NCBI RefSeq assembly: GCF_001513965.1
Contig: NZ_KQ948027.1
Span: forward strand, 172,523 to 236,522
DNA from: Streptomyces cellostaticus
GTDB lineage: Bacteria; Actinomycetota; Actinomycetes; Streptomycetales; Streptomycetaceae
Length of the DNA: 64,000 nucleotides
Direction: 5' to 3'
Below are positions 1-8,340 of the stretch, piece after piece (position 1 is the first letter of the stretch; every line of letters starts with the position of its first letter). The translations under genes were made by a program, and so were the position numbers. The notes below the pieces were generated by a model. It was not told the DNA's origin, searched no databases, and worked only from the letters and a program-made list of their open reading frames with translations.

Positions 1-2
1 TC

Positions 3-1148
3 GCCCCCGAGCGGGTGTGCGCCGAGGCCGACGCGGTCCTCGCCGCGCTCGCGGTGGTGGTGCCGGCCACGACACCACCCGTCGAGGGCGAGGAGAGCTG
101 TGCCGTACGGCTCGCCCGCACGGCCGCGCCCGCCTTCGCCGCCGGGCTGCACTGGAGCGCCTGGGAGCGCGCGCTGCGCTCCGGCGCGGAAGCCTCCCGG
201 CTGTCCGGCGAGGTCTCCGAACAAGCCTACTTCCACCACGAGTTGGGCATCCTCGCGCTCTGCGGCGGCCGGCTCGACCGGGCCCGTGCCGAGCTGGAGG
301 CGTCGGGCGGCCTGCGCGGGGCGCTCGCCGACAAGCGGGGCACCGTCGCCGGACGCCGCGCCCTGGCGCTGGTCGCCGACCTCTCGGGCGATGTGCCCGG
401 ACCGATGGCGGGCGAGGAGATGCCGGACGCCCGCCAGGAGGAGTCGGCGCCGCCGTTCGGCGGGGTGCCGGCGCCCTATCCGCCGCTGTACGGCACCGCC
501 GACGACACCCTGGTCACCCACCAGCCACCGGCCGCCAAGCCGCTGGGCGGCATCCGCCGCCTGGCCCGCCGCAACATGGTCGCGGCCGGCTCCGGGGCCC
601 TGCTCGCCGCCGTCCTCGGCACGGTCGTCACCCTCGGCATGACGTCCAACGAGAACGCGGACAAGAACCCGGCCGGCAAGGTCGACGTCAATCCGTCCGC
701 CAGCCAGGGCCTGAACGACGGCAGCCTGGGCGCGGACCCGAAGAACGACAACGGCTCGCCCGGCCGCACCGGCACACCCGCAGGCACCCCGACGGACCCG
801 GGCCCCGACGGCACGTACGGCACGACGGACGACCCGACGCCGTCGGCGGCGACGCCTTCGGCGAGCCCGAGCGGCACGAAGGGCACGGGCGGCGGGGGTA
901 CGACTCCGACACCGTCGAGGTCCCAGACGACGAGGCCGGGCGGCTCACCGTCCCCGAGCAAGTCGAGCCCGTCCAGCCCCCCGTCCCACTCATCCTCACC
1001 CTCATCCTCGCCCTCGGTCACCCCCACGCCGACCCCGAGCCAGCCGGGAACCACCACTCCGTCCACCACCGACACGGCCAGCGGCCCGGCGGCGTCGAGC
1101 AGCTCGGCCGGCACATCGAAGAGCGGCAGCCCGGGTTCCGCGATCTGA
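3..1148 (+). CDS. ATP-binding/TPR membrane protein, C-terminal part (5' end outside window)
   Basis: The reading frame is open from the window edge, so the N-terminus, where an ATPase domain would be expected, is missing. The visible part starts with about 130 residues of helical, TPR-like sequence containing a YFHHELGILALCGGRLDRA repeat. One transmembrane helix follows (around MVAAGSGALLAAVLGTVVTL). The last ~170 residues are a Pro/Ser/Thr/Gly-rich tail, probably extracellular. I recall this layout from streptomycete proteins annotated as ATP-binding proteins. It ends before a hairpin terminator shared with convergent nucS. The GTG at 15 is internal and should not be taken as the start. The molecular function is unknown; a sensor or scaffold in the membrane is inference. 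Confidence 0.7.
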   Translation, partial: APERVCAEADAVLAALAVVVPATTPPVEGEESCAVRLARTAAPAFAAGLHWSAWERALRSGAEASRLSGEVSEQAYFHHELGILALCGGRLDRARAELEASGGLRGALADKRGTVAGRRALALVADLSGDVPGPMAGEEMPDARQEESAPPFGGVPAPYPPLYGTADDTLVTHQPPAAKPLGGIRRLARRNMVAAGSGALLAAVLGTVVTLGMTSNENADKNPAGKVDVNPSASQGLNDGSLGADPKNDNGSPGRTGTPAGTPTDPGPDGTYGTTDDPTPSAATPSASPSGTKGTGGGGTTPTPSRSQTTRPGGSPSPSKSSPSSPPSHSSSPSSSPSVTPTPTPSQPGTTTPSTTDTASGPAASSSSAGTSKSGSPGSAI

Positions 1149-1167
1149 CCTCTTCCGCTCACAGCAA

Positions 1168-1197
1168 GAGGGCGGGTCCTCTCCCGGGCCCGCCCTC
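1168..1197. terminator. Bidirectional terminator between convergent genes
   Basis: A perfect 9-bp inverted repeat, GAGGGCGGG / CCCGCCCTC, encloses a 12-nt loop. It lies between the stop of the ATP-binding protein (1148) and the stop of nucS (1219). The shape and location fit a shared factor-independent terminator of the U-poor streptomycete kind. Confidence 0.7.
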
Positions 1198-1218
1198 ACG
1201 CTCGTGCAGGGAAGCTGT

Positions 1219-1890
1219 TCAGAACAGCCGCAGCTTGTCGTCCTCGATGCCGCGCAGGGCGTCGTAGTCCAGGATCTGGCAGTTGATGCCGCGGTCCGTG
1301 GCGAGGACTCGGGCCTGGGGCTTGATCTCCTGGGCGGCGAAGATGCCGCGGACCGGGGCGAGATGCGGGTCGCGGTTGAGGAGTTCGAGGTAGCGGGTGA
1401 GCTGCTCCACGCCGTCGATCTCGCCGCGTCGCTTGATCTCGATGGCGACGGTCCGGCCCTCCGCGTCCCGGCACAGGATGTCCACCGGGCCGATCGCCGT
1501 CATGTACTCGCGGCGGATGAGCGTGTAGCCCTCGCCCAGCGTCTCGATGCGGTCGGCCAGGAGCTCCTGGAGGTGTGCTTCCACGCCGTCCTTGATCAGG
1601 CCGGGGTCCACGCCGAGTTCGTGCGAGGAGTCGTGGAGGATCTCCTCCATCGTGATGATCAGTTTCTCGCCCGCCTTGTTGACGACGGTCCAGACGCCCT
1701 CGTCCTCGCCCGCGCCCTCCTTCAGCGTGCAGGGCGGCGACATCCAGTTGAGGGGCTTGTAGGCCCGGTCGTCCGCGTGGATGGAGACGCTGCCGTCCGC
1801 CTTGACCAGGATCAGTCGGGGCGCCGAGGGCAGGTGGGCGGTGAGCCGGCCGGCGTAGTCGACCGAGCACCGGGCAATGACGAGACGCAT
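1219..1890 (-). CDS. nucS: Endonuclease NucS (non-canonical mismatch repair)
   Basis: The 223-residue product beginning MRLVIARCSVDYAGRL matches the NucS/EndoMS family. In actinobacteria lacking MutS/MutL, this enzyme cuts both strands at mismatches and limits mutation and homeologous recombination. The nuclease core is visible as GPVDILCRD...TVAIEIKRRGEIDGVEQLTRY, giving the D-(x)n-E-x-K catalytic set. The C-terminal DDKLRLF tail resembles the sliding-clamp (DnaN) interacting end of the family. The start at 1890 gives the usual family length; the ORF extends eight codons further upstream without support. It is transcribed towards the first gene and away from the 130-residue protein at 2189. 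Confidence 0.93.
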   Translation of the reverse strand: MRLVIARCSVDYAGRLTAHLPSAPRLILVKADGSVSIHADDRAYKPLNWMSPPCTLKEGAGEDEGVWTVVNKAGEKLIITMEEILHDSSHELGVDPGLIKDGVEAHLQELLADRIETLGEGYTLIRREYMTAIGPVDILCRDAEGRTVAIEIKRRGEIDGVEQLTRYLELLNRDPHLAPVRGIFAAQEIKPQARVLATDRGINCQILDYDALRGIEDDKLRLF

Positions 1891-2018
1891 GGTCGGCAAC
1901 GCTACTCGACACACACGGGTGGGCGCGATTCGCCCTCGTCCCGTCCGTCCCCGCCGACCACCGGCGATCGCTGGGGCACCCCATTTATCCCTGGAAACTC
2001 TTGTTCATCCCTGGCCGA

Positions 2019-2047
2019 TTGTGCGCCTAACCGGACCGTTCCATATA
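2019..2047 (+). promoter_or_regulatory. Candidate promoter for the small conserved gene at 2105/2189
   Basis: TTGTGC (2019-2024), a 17-nt spacer and CATATA (2042-2047) resemble a sigma-70-type promoter. This sits in an unusually AT-rich stretch of the 300-bp gap between nucS and the next gene. The -10 match is only moderate. Confidence 0.35.
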
Positions 2048-2188
2048 CGTATTCTGCTGGTGCGGTCACCGACGGTTGCCTACCGTAGAGAACGGGAGGT
2101 CGCGATGCGTGTACTGAGCGTGTTCGATATCGCGAACCTCTTATCTGTCCGGCAACCCCTGCTCATCGGGGGTGCGAGAGGAGAACCC

Positions 2189-2581
2189 ATGTCGCTCGAC
2201 GTCTCACCGGCCCTACTCGAACAGGCCGAGCGAGGCGAGGTCGACGAAGCAGCATTCGTCGACTGCGTCCGGACCTCCCTGCCCTATGCGTGGGAGATGA
2301 TCAGCTCCCTGGTGGCCCAGCTGAAGGTGGACGGCGGACCCTTCGCCGACAACCAGACGCCCCCGCCGGACGAGCAGGCACGCGGTCAGCTGCTGCGCGC
2401 GCTCGCGAGTGACGCCATCCGCGGCGCGCTGCAGCGGCACTTCGGTGTGCGGCTGGCCTTCCAGAACTGCCACCGGGTGGCGGTGTTCCCCCTGGACGCC
2501 TCGGTGGACGAGACGTTGGCCCGCTTCACCTCGATGCGCAATCAGTTGCTGAACCAGTCGCCGGAGCTTCGGGACTGCTGA
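2189..2581 (+). CDS. SCO5389-family conserved hypothetical protein
   Basis: The 130-residue protein starts MSLDVSPALLEQAERGEVDEAAF. I recognise it as the short, highly conserved streptomycete family named after SCO5389, always next to nucS; no activity is known to me. It has no signal peptide, membrane helix or catalytic motif. The middle (DEQARGQLLRALASDAIRG) is helical. The start at 2189 has AGAGGAG just upstream and gives the family length. A second in-frame ATG at 2105 has its own GGGAGG and would add 28 residues, including a TTA leucine codon at 2141-2143. That could be an alternative, bldA-dependent start. Confidence 0.8.
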   Translation: MSLDVSPALLEQAERGEVDEAAFVDCVRTSLPYAWEMISSLVAQLKVDGGPFADNQTPPPDEQARGQLLRALASDAIRGALQRHFGVRLAFQNCHRVAVFPLDASVDETLARFTSMRNQLLNQSPELRDC

Positions 2582-2698
2582 CGCGCGGCATCGACGCTGC
2601 CCGGGCAGCGGGCCGCTTGCTTGCCGCTCCACCCCGCGGGAGGTGCATCCAGTGCTGGGGCGGCAAGCCCCTCATGCAGAAAGGGAGTCGGCAGCCGG

Positions 2699-3727
2699 TC
2701 AGCGCAGCTGGGGCAGCACCTCGGCACCCAGGCGCCGCAGGTTCTCCTCCGTCGCCGCGAGGTCGCCCGAGCCCTCGACGAGCAGCGCGAAGCGGGAGAT
2801 GCCGGTGCGCTCCGACGTGGCCGCGAGCCGGTCGGCGCACAGCCGCGGGGTGCCCACCGGGTGCAGGCCGCAGAGCAGTTCGGTGTAGGCGAGCGGGTCG
2901 CGCATCGCCCGCTCCCGGCCGTCGACGGTCACATGGGCCTCCAGGCCCTGTTTCAGCCAGCCGGGCATCGCTTTCAGCAGCGTCTCCGCCGCGTCGGTGC
3001 GCCGGTCCGCGATCTGGCAGACCCCGGCGGAGACATGGGCCGCGCCCGCGATCTCCGCTGCCGGCCTGCCCGCGGCCCGCGCGAACTGCCGCCATAGGGC
3101 GACCATCTCGGCCTTTTCCTCGTCCCCGACGTGCATGCCGAGCAGCATCGGCAGTCCGCGCTCGGCGGCCAGCCGCACGCTCGCCGGGGAGGTGCAGGCG
3201 ACGACGACCTCGGGGCCGGGGGTTTCCGTCAGCGCCTCCGAGGGGCGGGGTACGACGGGTACCTCACGGAAGGAGAACCGTTCACCCGAGGCCGAAACGG
3301 ACGGTTCGCGCAGCCAGCGCACCAGCAGATCGAGTGATTCCGGGAATCCGTGCTCGTACGCCCCGATGCCCGCGCCGAACACCTCCAGGTCCACCCACGG
3401 TCCGCCGCGGCCGACGCCCAGCGTGAACCGTCCGCCGCTCGTCAGGTGCAGCAGCGCGGCCTGTTCACCGAGGGCGACCGGGTGCGCGGTGGGCAGCACG
3501 CTGACCGCCGTACCGACGCGGATGCGCCGGGTGCGGCCGAGCAGTAAAGCGGCCAGGGTGACCGCGGACGGGCATGTGCCGTACGGCACGAAGTGGTGCT
3601 CGGCCAGCCACACTGTGTCCAGCCCGGCCTCCTCGGCGACCTCTGCCGAACGGACCGCCCGGTACAGGGCCTCCCCGGGGCCCTGGCCCGGGAACTGGGC
3701 CGCCAGCACAAAACTTCCTACGTGCAT
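2699..3727 (-). CDS. LLM-class flavin-dependent oxidoreductase
   Basis: The 342-residue protein has the bacterial luciferase-like TIM-barrel pattern: an early EEAGLDTVWLAEHHF motif, RIRVGTAVSVLPTAHPVALGEQ, then GRFTLGVGRG. Family members use F420H2 or FMNH2 for monooxygenation or hydride transfer; the substrate cannot be told from sequence. The start at 3727 (MHVGSF) is preceded by an AGGAA-type ribosome site; an in-frame extension to 3775 is not needed. Codon 61 is TTA (3545-3547), very rare in Streptomyces, so translation should need the bldA tRNA. It is convergent with the gene at 2189 and divergent from the gene at 3950. Confidence 0.85.
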   Translation of the reverse strand: MHVGSFVLAAQFPGQGPGEALYRAVRSAEVAEEAGLDTVWLAEHHFVPYGTCPSAVTLAALLLGRTRRIRVGTAVSVLPTAHPVALGEQAALLHLTSGGRFTLGVGRGGPWVDLEVFGAGIGAYEHGFPESLDLLVRWLREPSVSASGERFSFREVPVVPRPSEALTETPGPEVVVACTSPASVRLAAERGLPMLLGMHVGDEEKAEMVALWRQFARAAGRPAAEIAGAAHVSAGVCQIADRRTDAAETLLKAMPGWLKQGLEAHVTVDGRERAMRDPLAYTELLCGLHPVGTPRLCADRLAATSERTGISRFALLVEGSGDLAATEENLRRLGAEVLPQLR

Positions 3728-3949
3728 CGCATTTCCTGCTTCCTTGGCTCCGACCCGGAGCTCCCCCACCCGCATAACCGTCTGACACGTGCCGAGGACA
3801 CGGCCTGGCGGGGAGATTTGCGGATTGTCTGCAGAATGGGCCGCCCCGAGGGGGGACTTGTGCGGGTTGGTGCGCTACGCGTACCCCTGTGGGCGCCGCG
3901 TACGCTGGATGCGACCCGTGCTTCCCTGTATAGCTCCGAGAGGTGTCCC

Positions 3950-4282
3950 GTGTCCCCGCGCCGCAACCGACCGAAGGCAGCCGGATCGTCCGGCCCGAGC
4001 GCCGAGGACGACCGGACCGGCCGGTACGGCGGCTGGCAGTCCACGGAGAGCTGGCAGGGCGAGGAGTGGAGCGTGCGCCATGTCGCCGGGGCGAGCGCCG
4101 AGGGCAAGACCTACCGCTGCCCCGGCTGCGACCAGCTGATCCCCTCCGCCGTCCCGCACGTGGTGGCCTGGCCGGAGCACGCGGGCGTCGACGACCGCCG
4201 CCACTGGCACAAGGCGTGCTGGAACGCGAAGGACCGCCGCACCATCCGGGTGCAGCGGTCCCGTAACGCGCCGAAGTTCTGA
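3950..4282 (+). CDS. Small basic cysteine/histidine-rich protein (often annotated ATP/GTP-binding)
   Basis: The 110-residue protein starts at GTG 3950, with GAGAGG just upstream. The basic N-terminus (SPRRNRPKAAGSSG) leads into a core with YRCPGCDQLI, HVVAW, HWHKACW and a basic tail. The CxxC, His and HxxxC arrangement resembles a metal-binding HNH- or zinc-ribbon-like fold. I see no P-loop, so the usual 'ATP/GTP-binding' label has no visible basis. It ends 1 nt from the stop of the convergent ABC permease. Function unknown; RNA or DNA binding is a guess. Confidence 0.72.
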   Translation: MSPRRNRPKAAGSSGPSAEDDRTGRYGGWQSTESWQGEEWSVRHVAGASAEGKTYRCPGCDQLIPSAVPHVVAWPEHAGVDDRRHWHKACWNAKDRRTIRVQRSRNAPKF

Positions 4283-4283
4283 G

Positions 4284-5162
4284 TTACACGTCCCGGCTCT
4301 GCAGCAGTGCGTAGGCACCCGCGAACGCGGCGGCCGTCACGCCCAGCATGATCCACAGCGGGTCCCAGCCGGACGGGCCGGAGTCGCTGAGGGAGTTGGC
4401 GTAGAAGACGCTCATCTGGTTCGGGATCGAGTACTCGAAGAGCACCTGGCGGATCTTCTCCATCGACGAGGCGAACATGAACATGGCGATCACGAGCGGG
4501 GCGAGCACCGCGGCGATCATGATGGTGATGGCGCCCGCCGAGTGCCGGATGATCGAGCCGACGAGCAGCGAGAGCAGCCCGAGCAGCGCGACGTAGAGGC
4601 TGACGCCGACCGTGCCCTTCAGCCACTCCCCGGTGGACGGGGTGCGCGCGCCGTGGCCCTCCAGCAGGGACGCCTGGATCATCGCCACGAAGGAGGCGGC
4701 GGCCAGGGTCACCACGAAGGCGAGGGCGAAGAACACGATCGCCTTGGCGGCCAGCACCCGGCCCCGGCTCGGGCACGCGGTCATCGTCGTACGGATCATG
4801 CCGGTGCCGTACTCGGAGGCCGTGGTCAGCACGCCGAGCGTGATGATGCACATGTTGCCGAGCAGCAGGCCGAAGAAGCCGAGGGACAGCGGGTTCTGGC
4901 CGGACAGGTCGCTGGAGCTGCTGCGGACCGCCACGCCGGCCAGCAGGCCGATGCCGACTACGAGCAGGATGAACACGCCGAGCGTCCACATCGTCGAACG
5001 CACCGACTTGATCTTCGTCCACTCGGAGGCCAGCGCGTGTCCGAGGTGGGTGCGCACGATCGGGATCGGCGAGCTGTAGCCGGAGTACGTCCCGCCGGGC
5101 GCCGCCTGCCAGTCGGGCGCGGCTGCGGGGGCCTGCGGCATCGGGGGCTGGTGGGTGCTCAT
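4284..5162 (-). CDS. ABC-2 type transporter permease
   Basis: The 292-residue protein has a Pro/Ala-rich cytoplasmic N-terminus, then six predicted transmembrane helices. The first is TMWTLGVFILLVVGIGLLAGV and the last PLWIMLGVTAAAFAGAYALL. ASEYGTGMIRTTM between helices 2 and 3 is typical of ABC-2 export permeases. Its ATG overlaps the stop of the upstream ATPase gene (ATGA at 5159-5162), so the two are translationally coupled and form one exporter. The long ORF running through to 6467 in this frame is an out-of-frame extension into the ATPase gene. Substrate unknown. Confidence 0.88.
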   Translation of the reverse strand: MSTHQPPMPQAPAAAPDWQAAPGGTYSGYSSPIPIVRTHLGHALASEWTKIKSVRSTMWTLGVFILLVVGIGLLAGVAVRSSSSDLSGQNPLSLGFFGLLLGNMCIITLGVLTTASEYGTGMIRTTMTACPSRGRVLAAKAIVFFALAFVVTLAAASFVAMIQASLLEGHGARTPSTGEWLKGTVGVSLYVALLGLLSLLVGSIIRHSAGAITIMIAAVLAPLVIAMFMFASSMEKIRQVLFEYSIPNQMSVFYANSLSDSGPSGWDPLWIMLGVTAAAFAGAYALLQSRDV

Positions 5163-6427
5163 CGGGCGTCCTTGGGCTGGGTCGGGTCGGCGGGGGCAGG
5201 GGCGGAGGCGGCGGGAGCCGGAGCGGCGGCCGGCGGCTGCGCCGGGGCCACGGGAGGCTGACCCTGCGGGGCGGGCGCGGCGTACGGGTTGGGGGCGCCC
5301 GCGCTGGGAGCGCCAGGCGCGCCCGGTGCGCCGTACGCGCCCGCCGGAGCACCGCCGTACGGCCCCGAGGGCGGTGTCGGCGCCGTGAACGGCTGGCCGG
5401 CCTGCTGGGGCGGCGGCGGGGCGTACCAGCCCGGCTGGCCCTGGCCGGGGACCGGCATGGGCGGCTGGGCGCCCGGCGGCAGGGGCTGCTGGAGGCCCGC
5501 CTTCTGGTCGATGGTCGAGCGGTAGTCGACGGCGCCCTGCGTCATCCGCATGTACGCCTCCTCCAGCGAGGCCTGGTGCGGCGACAGCTCCCACAGCCGT
5601 ACGTCCGCCTCGTGCGCCAGGTCGCTGATGCGGGGCAGCGGCAGCCCGGTCACGCGCAGCGCACCGTCCTGCTCGGGCAGCACATGGCCGCCCGCCTCGG
5701 TGAGCGCGGAGGACAGCTTCTCGCGCAGCTGGGGCTCGGAGTCGGGAGTGCGCACGCGCGCGAAGTCGGCGGAGTTGGCCGAGATGAAGTCCGTCACGCT
5801 CATGTCGGCGAGCAGCTGGCCGCGCCCGATCACGATGAGGTGGTCGGCGGTCAGCGCCATCTCGCTCATCAGGTGCGAGGAGACGAAGACCGTACGGCCC
5901 TCGGCCGCGAGGGCCTTCATCAGGTTGCGGACCCAGAGGATGCCCTCGGGGTCGAGACCGTTGACCGGCTCGTCGAACAGCAGCACCTGGGGGTCGCCGA
6001 GCAGCGCGGCGGCGATGCCGAGGCGCTGGCCCATGCCGAGCGAGAAGCCCTTGGAACGTTTCTTCGCCACGTCCTGGAGGCCGACGACCCGGAGCACCTC
6101 GTCCACGCGCCGGGCCGGGATGCCCGACAGCTGGGCGAGGCTCAGCAGGTGGCTGCGGGCGGCCCGGCCGCCGTGCACCGCCTTGGCGTCGAGCAGCGCG
6201 CCGACCTGGCGGGGTGCGTTGGGCAGCTTGCGGTACGGGTAGCCGCCGATGGTCACCGTGCCGGACGTCGGGTTGTCCAGCCCGAGGATCATCCGCATGG
6301 TCGTCGACTTGCCCGAGCCGTTGGGCCCGAGGAAGCCGGTCACGGATCCAGGTCGCACCTGGAAGGAAAGGTTGTACACAGCGGTCTTGTCGCCGTACCG
6401 CTTCGTCAGGCCTACAGCCTCGATCAT
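5159..6427 (-). CDS. ABC transporter ATP-binding protein with Pro/Ala-rich C-terminal tail
   Basis: The 422-residue protein has Walker A GPNGSGKST near residue 34, the signature region SLGMGQRLGIAAALL, Walker B VLLFDEPVNGLD and the H-loop VFVSSHL. This is the DrrA-like exporter subclass. After the ~305-residue ATPase and C-terminal domain comes a ~110-residue low-complexity tail of Pro, Ala, Gly and Gln that the paralogue at 7303 lacks. The start at MIEAVGL (6427) matches that paralogue (MIELVGL); the ORF extends three codons further. It overlaps its permease partner by 4 nt. Confidence 0.9.
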   Translation of the reverse strand: MIEAVGLTKRYGDKTAVYNLSFQVRPGSVTGFLGPNGSGKSTTMRMILGLDNPTSGTVTIGGYPYRKLPNAPRQVGALLDAKAVHGGRAARSHLLSLAQLSGIPARRVDEVLRVVGLQDVAKKRSKGFSLGMGQRLGIAAALLGDPQVLLFDEPVNGLDPEGILWVRNLMKALAAEGRTVFVSSHLMSEMALTADHLIVIGRGQLLADMSVTDFISANSADFARVRTPDSEPQLREKLSSALTEAGGHVLPEQDGALRVTGLPLPRISDLAHEADVRLWELSPHQASLEEAYMRMTQGAVDYRSTIDQKAGLQQPLPPGAQPPMPVPGQGQPGWYAPPPPQQAGQPFTAPTPPSGPYGGAPAGAYGAPGAPGAPSAGAPNPYAAPAPQGQPPVAPAQPPAAAPAPAASAPAPADPTQPKDAR

Positions 6428-6528
6428 GCTCCGCACCCATCGAATGGTTCAGGACAGCGGGGCACACGCCCCCGTAAGGGTTAGGAGCCTATCGGGGCGC
6501 TGACGGTTCCGCCCAAGAGTGAGTAAAG

Positions 6529-7299
6529 CTATGCGTCCCGCTTCCTGAGCAGTGCGTAACCGCCGGCGAGCGCCGCGATCACCCACAGCACCATGATCCC
6601 GAGGCCGCCCCAGGGGCCGTAGGGCGTGTCGTCGCCGATCCTCGGCACCACCTGCATGATCCGGCTGCCGGCCTGGTCCGGCAGATATCGGCCGATCTTC
6701 TTCGTGGCGTCGACGTTGCCGAGAATGTTGGAGATGAGGAAGAAGAACGGCATCAGGATGCCGAGCGAGAGCATCGCCGAACGCAGCATCGCGGCGACGC
6801 CCATGGAGAACATCGCGATGAGGGCCATGTAGAGGCCGCTGCCGATCACCGCGCGCAGCACCCCGGGCTCGCCGATCTTCGTGCCCAGGGAGCCGAGCAT
6901 CGCCTGGCCGAGGAAGAACGCGGCGAAGCCGGTCACCATGCCGACGGCCAGCGCGAGCGCGGCGGCCACGGCGATCTTGCTGAACAGGAAGGTGCCGCGC
7001 TGCGGAACGGCGGCCAGCGAGACGCGGATCGTGCCGGTGCCGTACTCGTTCGACACGACCAGCACCCCGAACACGATCATGGCGAGCTGGCCGAGGGTCA
7101 TGCCCGCGAAGCTGATCACGGTGGGGTCGAAGGAGAGCCGCTCCCGGACGGGCATCCGGTCGTACTGACTCCTCGACAGTGCGGAGATGAGCGTTCCGAG
7201 GGCGACGGTGACCACCACGGTCAGCGAAAGTGTCCACACCGTGGACGCAACGGACCGGATCTTGGTCCACTCGGACCGGATGACCTGTACGGCCGCCAT
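6529..7299 (-). CDS. ABC-2 type transporter permease
   Basis: The 256-residue integral membrane protein starts MAAVQVIRSEWTKIRSVAST, closely resembling the core N-terminus of the permease at 4284. It shows six hydrophobic helices and the SNEYGTGTIRVSLA motif between helices 2 and 3. It begins 3 nt after the stop of its ATPase partner at 7303. The two ATPase+permease pairs (8256-6529 and 6427-4284) are tandem paralogues, probably from one duplication. A 101-nt gap separates the pairs. Confidence 0.88.
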   Translation of the reverse strand: MAAVQVIRSEWTKIRSVASTVWTLSLTVVVTVALGTLISALSRSQYDRMPVRERLSFDPTVISFAGMTLGQLAMIVFGVLVVSNEYGTGTIRVSLAAVPQRGTFLFSKIAVAAALALAVGMVTGFAAFFLGQAMLGSLGTKIGEPGVLRAVIGSGLYMALIAMFSMGVAAMLRSAMLSLGILMPFFFLISNILGNVDATKKIGRYLPDQAGSRIMQVVPRIGDDTPYGPWGGLGIMVLWVIAALAGGYALLRKRDA

Positions 7300-7302
7300 G
7301 AC

Positions 7303-8256
7303 TCAGGCCCCCTTCCAGCCGGCGCCCCAGTCCTGCGGGACTTCCATGGGCCCGGCGTGCGCGTGGTACTCCACCGACTCCGCCGTCAGCTGCATGAACG
7401 CCTCCTCCAGCGAGGCCTGCTGGGGGCTCAGCTCGTGCAGGACGACCCCGTACCGCGCGGCCAGCTCCCCGATCCGCTCGGCCTTGCCGCCCTCCACCTC
7501 CAGTGTGCCGCCGCCCGCCTCGACCACGGTGATCCCGGCCTCGTGCAGCACGTCCACGAGCCGCTCGCGCTGCGGAGAACGGATCCGTACATAACTGCGC
7601 GAGTTCTGCCGGATGAAGCCGGCCATTGAGGTGTCGGCCAGCAGCCGACCCTGTCCGATGACCACCAGGTGATCGGCGGTCAGCGCCATTTCGCTCATCA
7701 GATGGCTCGACACGAACACCGTCCGCCCCTGCGCGGCCAGCGATTTCATCAGGTTCCGGATCCAGTGGATGCCCTCGGGGTCGAGCCCGTTGACCGGCTC
7801 GTCGAACATCAGGATCTGCGGATCACCGAGCAGCGCGGCCGCGATGCCGAGCCGCTGGCCCATGCCGTACGAGAACCCCTTGGCCTTCTTCTTCGCCACG
7901 GCGGTGAGCCCGACGGTGTCCAGCACCTCGGCCACCCGCCGGTCCGGGATCCCGTTGCTCTGCGCGAGGCACAGCAGATGGTGGTAGGCGCTGCGCCCGC
8001 CGTGCACGGCCTTCGCATCCAGCAGGGCCCCGATGTACGTCAGCGGGTCCTTCAACTGGTCGTAGTGCCTGCCGTCGATCCGGACGTCACCGGCGGTGGG
8101 CCGGTCGAGCCCGAGGATCATCCGCATGGTGGTGGACTTCCCGGCACCGTTGGGCCCGAGGAACCCGGTCACGATGCCGGGCCGCACCGAGAAGGTGAGG
8201 CCGTCGACCGCCACCTTCTCGCCGTACCGCTTGGTCAGCCCCACCAGCTCGATCAT
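7303..8256 (-). CDS. ABC transporter ATP-binding protein
   Basis: The 317-residue nucleotide-binding subunit has GPNGAGKST, the signature region SYGMGQRLGIAAALL, ILMFDEPVNGLDPEG and VFVSSHLMSEMALTADHLVVIG. It is nearly collinear with the ATPase at 5159 but lacks the low-complexity tail. It should power export through the permease immediately downstream. The start at MIELVGLTKRYG leaves only about 20 nt before the filP terminator hairpin (8277-8312). Its promoter must therefore overlap that hairpin or read through it. Confidence 0.9.
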   Translation of the reverse strand: MIELVGLTKRYGEKVAVDGLTFSVRPGIVTGFLGPNGAGKSTTMRMILGLDRPTAGDVRIDGRHYDQLKDPLTYIGALLDAKAVHGGRSAYHHLLCLAQSNGIPDRRVAEVLDTVGLTAVAKKKAKGFSYGMGQRLGIAAALLGDPQILMFDEPVNGLDPEGIHWIRNLMKSLAAQGRTVFVSSHLMSEMALTADHLVVIGQGRLLADTSMAGFIRQNSRSYVRIRSPQRERLVDVLHEAGITVVEAGGGTLEVEGGKAERIGELAARYGVVLHELSPQQASLEEAFMQLTAESVEYHAHAGPMEVPQDWGAGWKGA

Positions 8257-8276
8257 GCGGCCACGCTAAGACGGGA

Positions 8277-8312
8277 CGAAGCCCCCTGCCACCGGAGCGG
8301 CAAGGGGCTTCG
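8277..8312 (-). terminator. filP transcription terminator
   Basis: A 14-bp stem with one mismatch pairs 8277-8290 with 8299-8312 (CGAAGCCCC... with ...GGGGCTTCG) around an 8-nt loop. It lies just downstream of the filP stop and upstream of the ABC ATPase start. Confidence 0.75.
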
Positions 8313-8340
8313 CCTCGGTCGGCGAACGTACGTCGAGGGG

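Noticed and set aside
4284..6467. 727-residue ORF joining permease and ATPase regions
   Set aside because: The upstream half is out of frame with the ATPase gene and has no protein features; the real permease starts at 5162.
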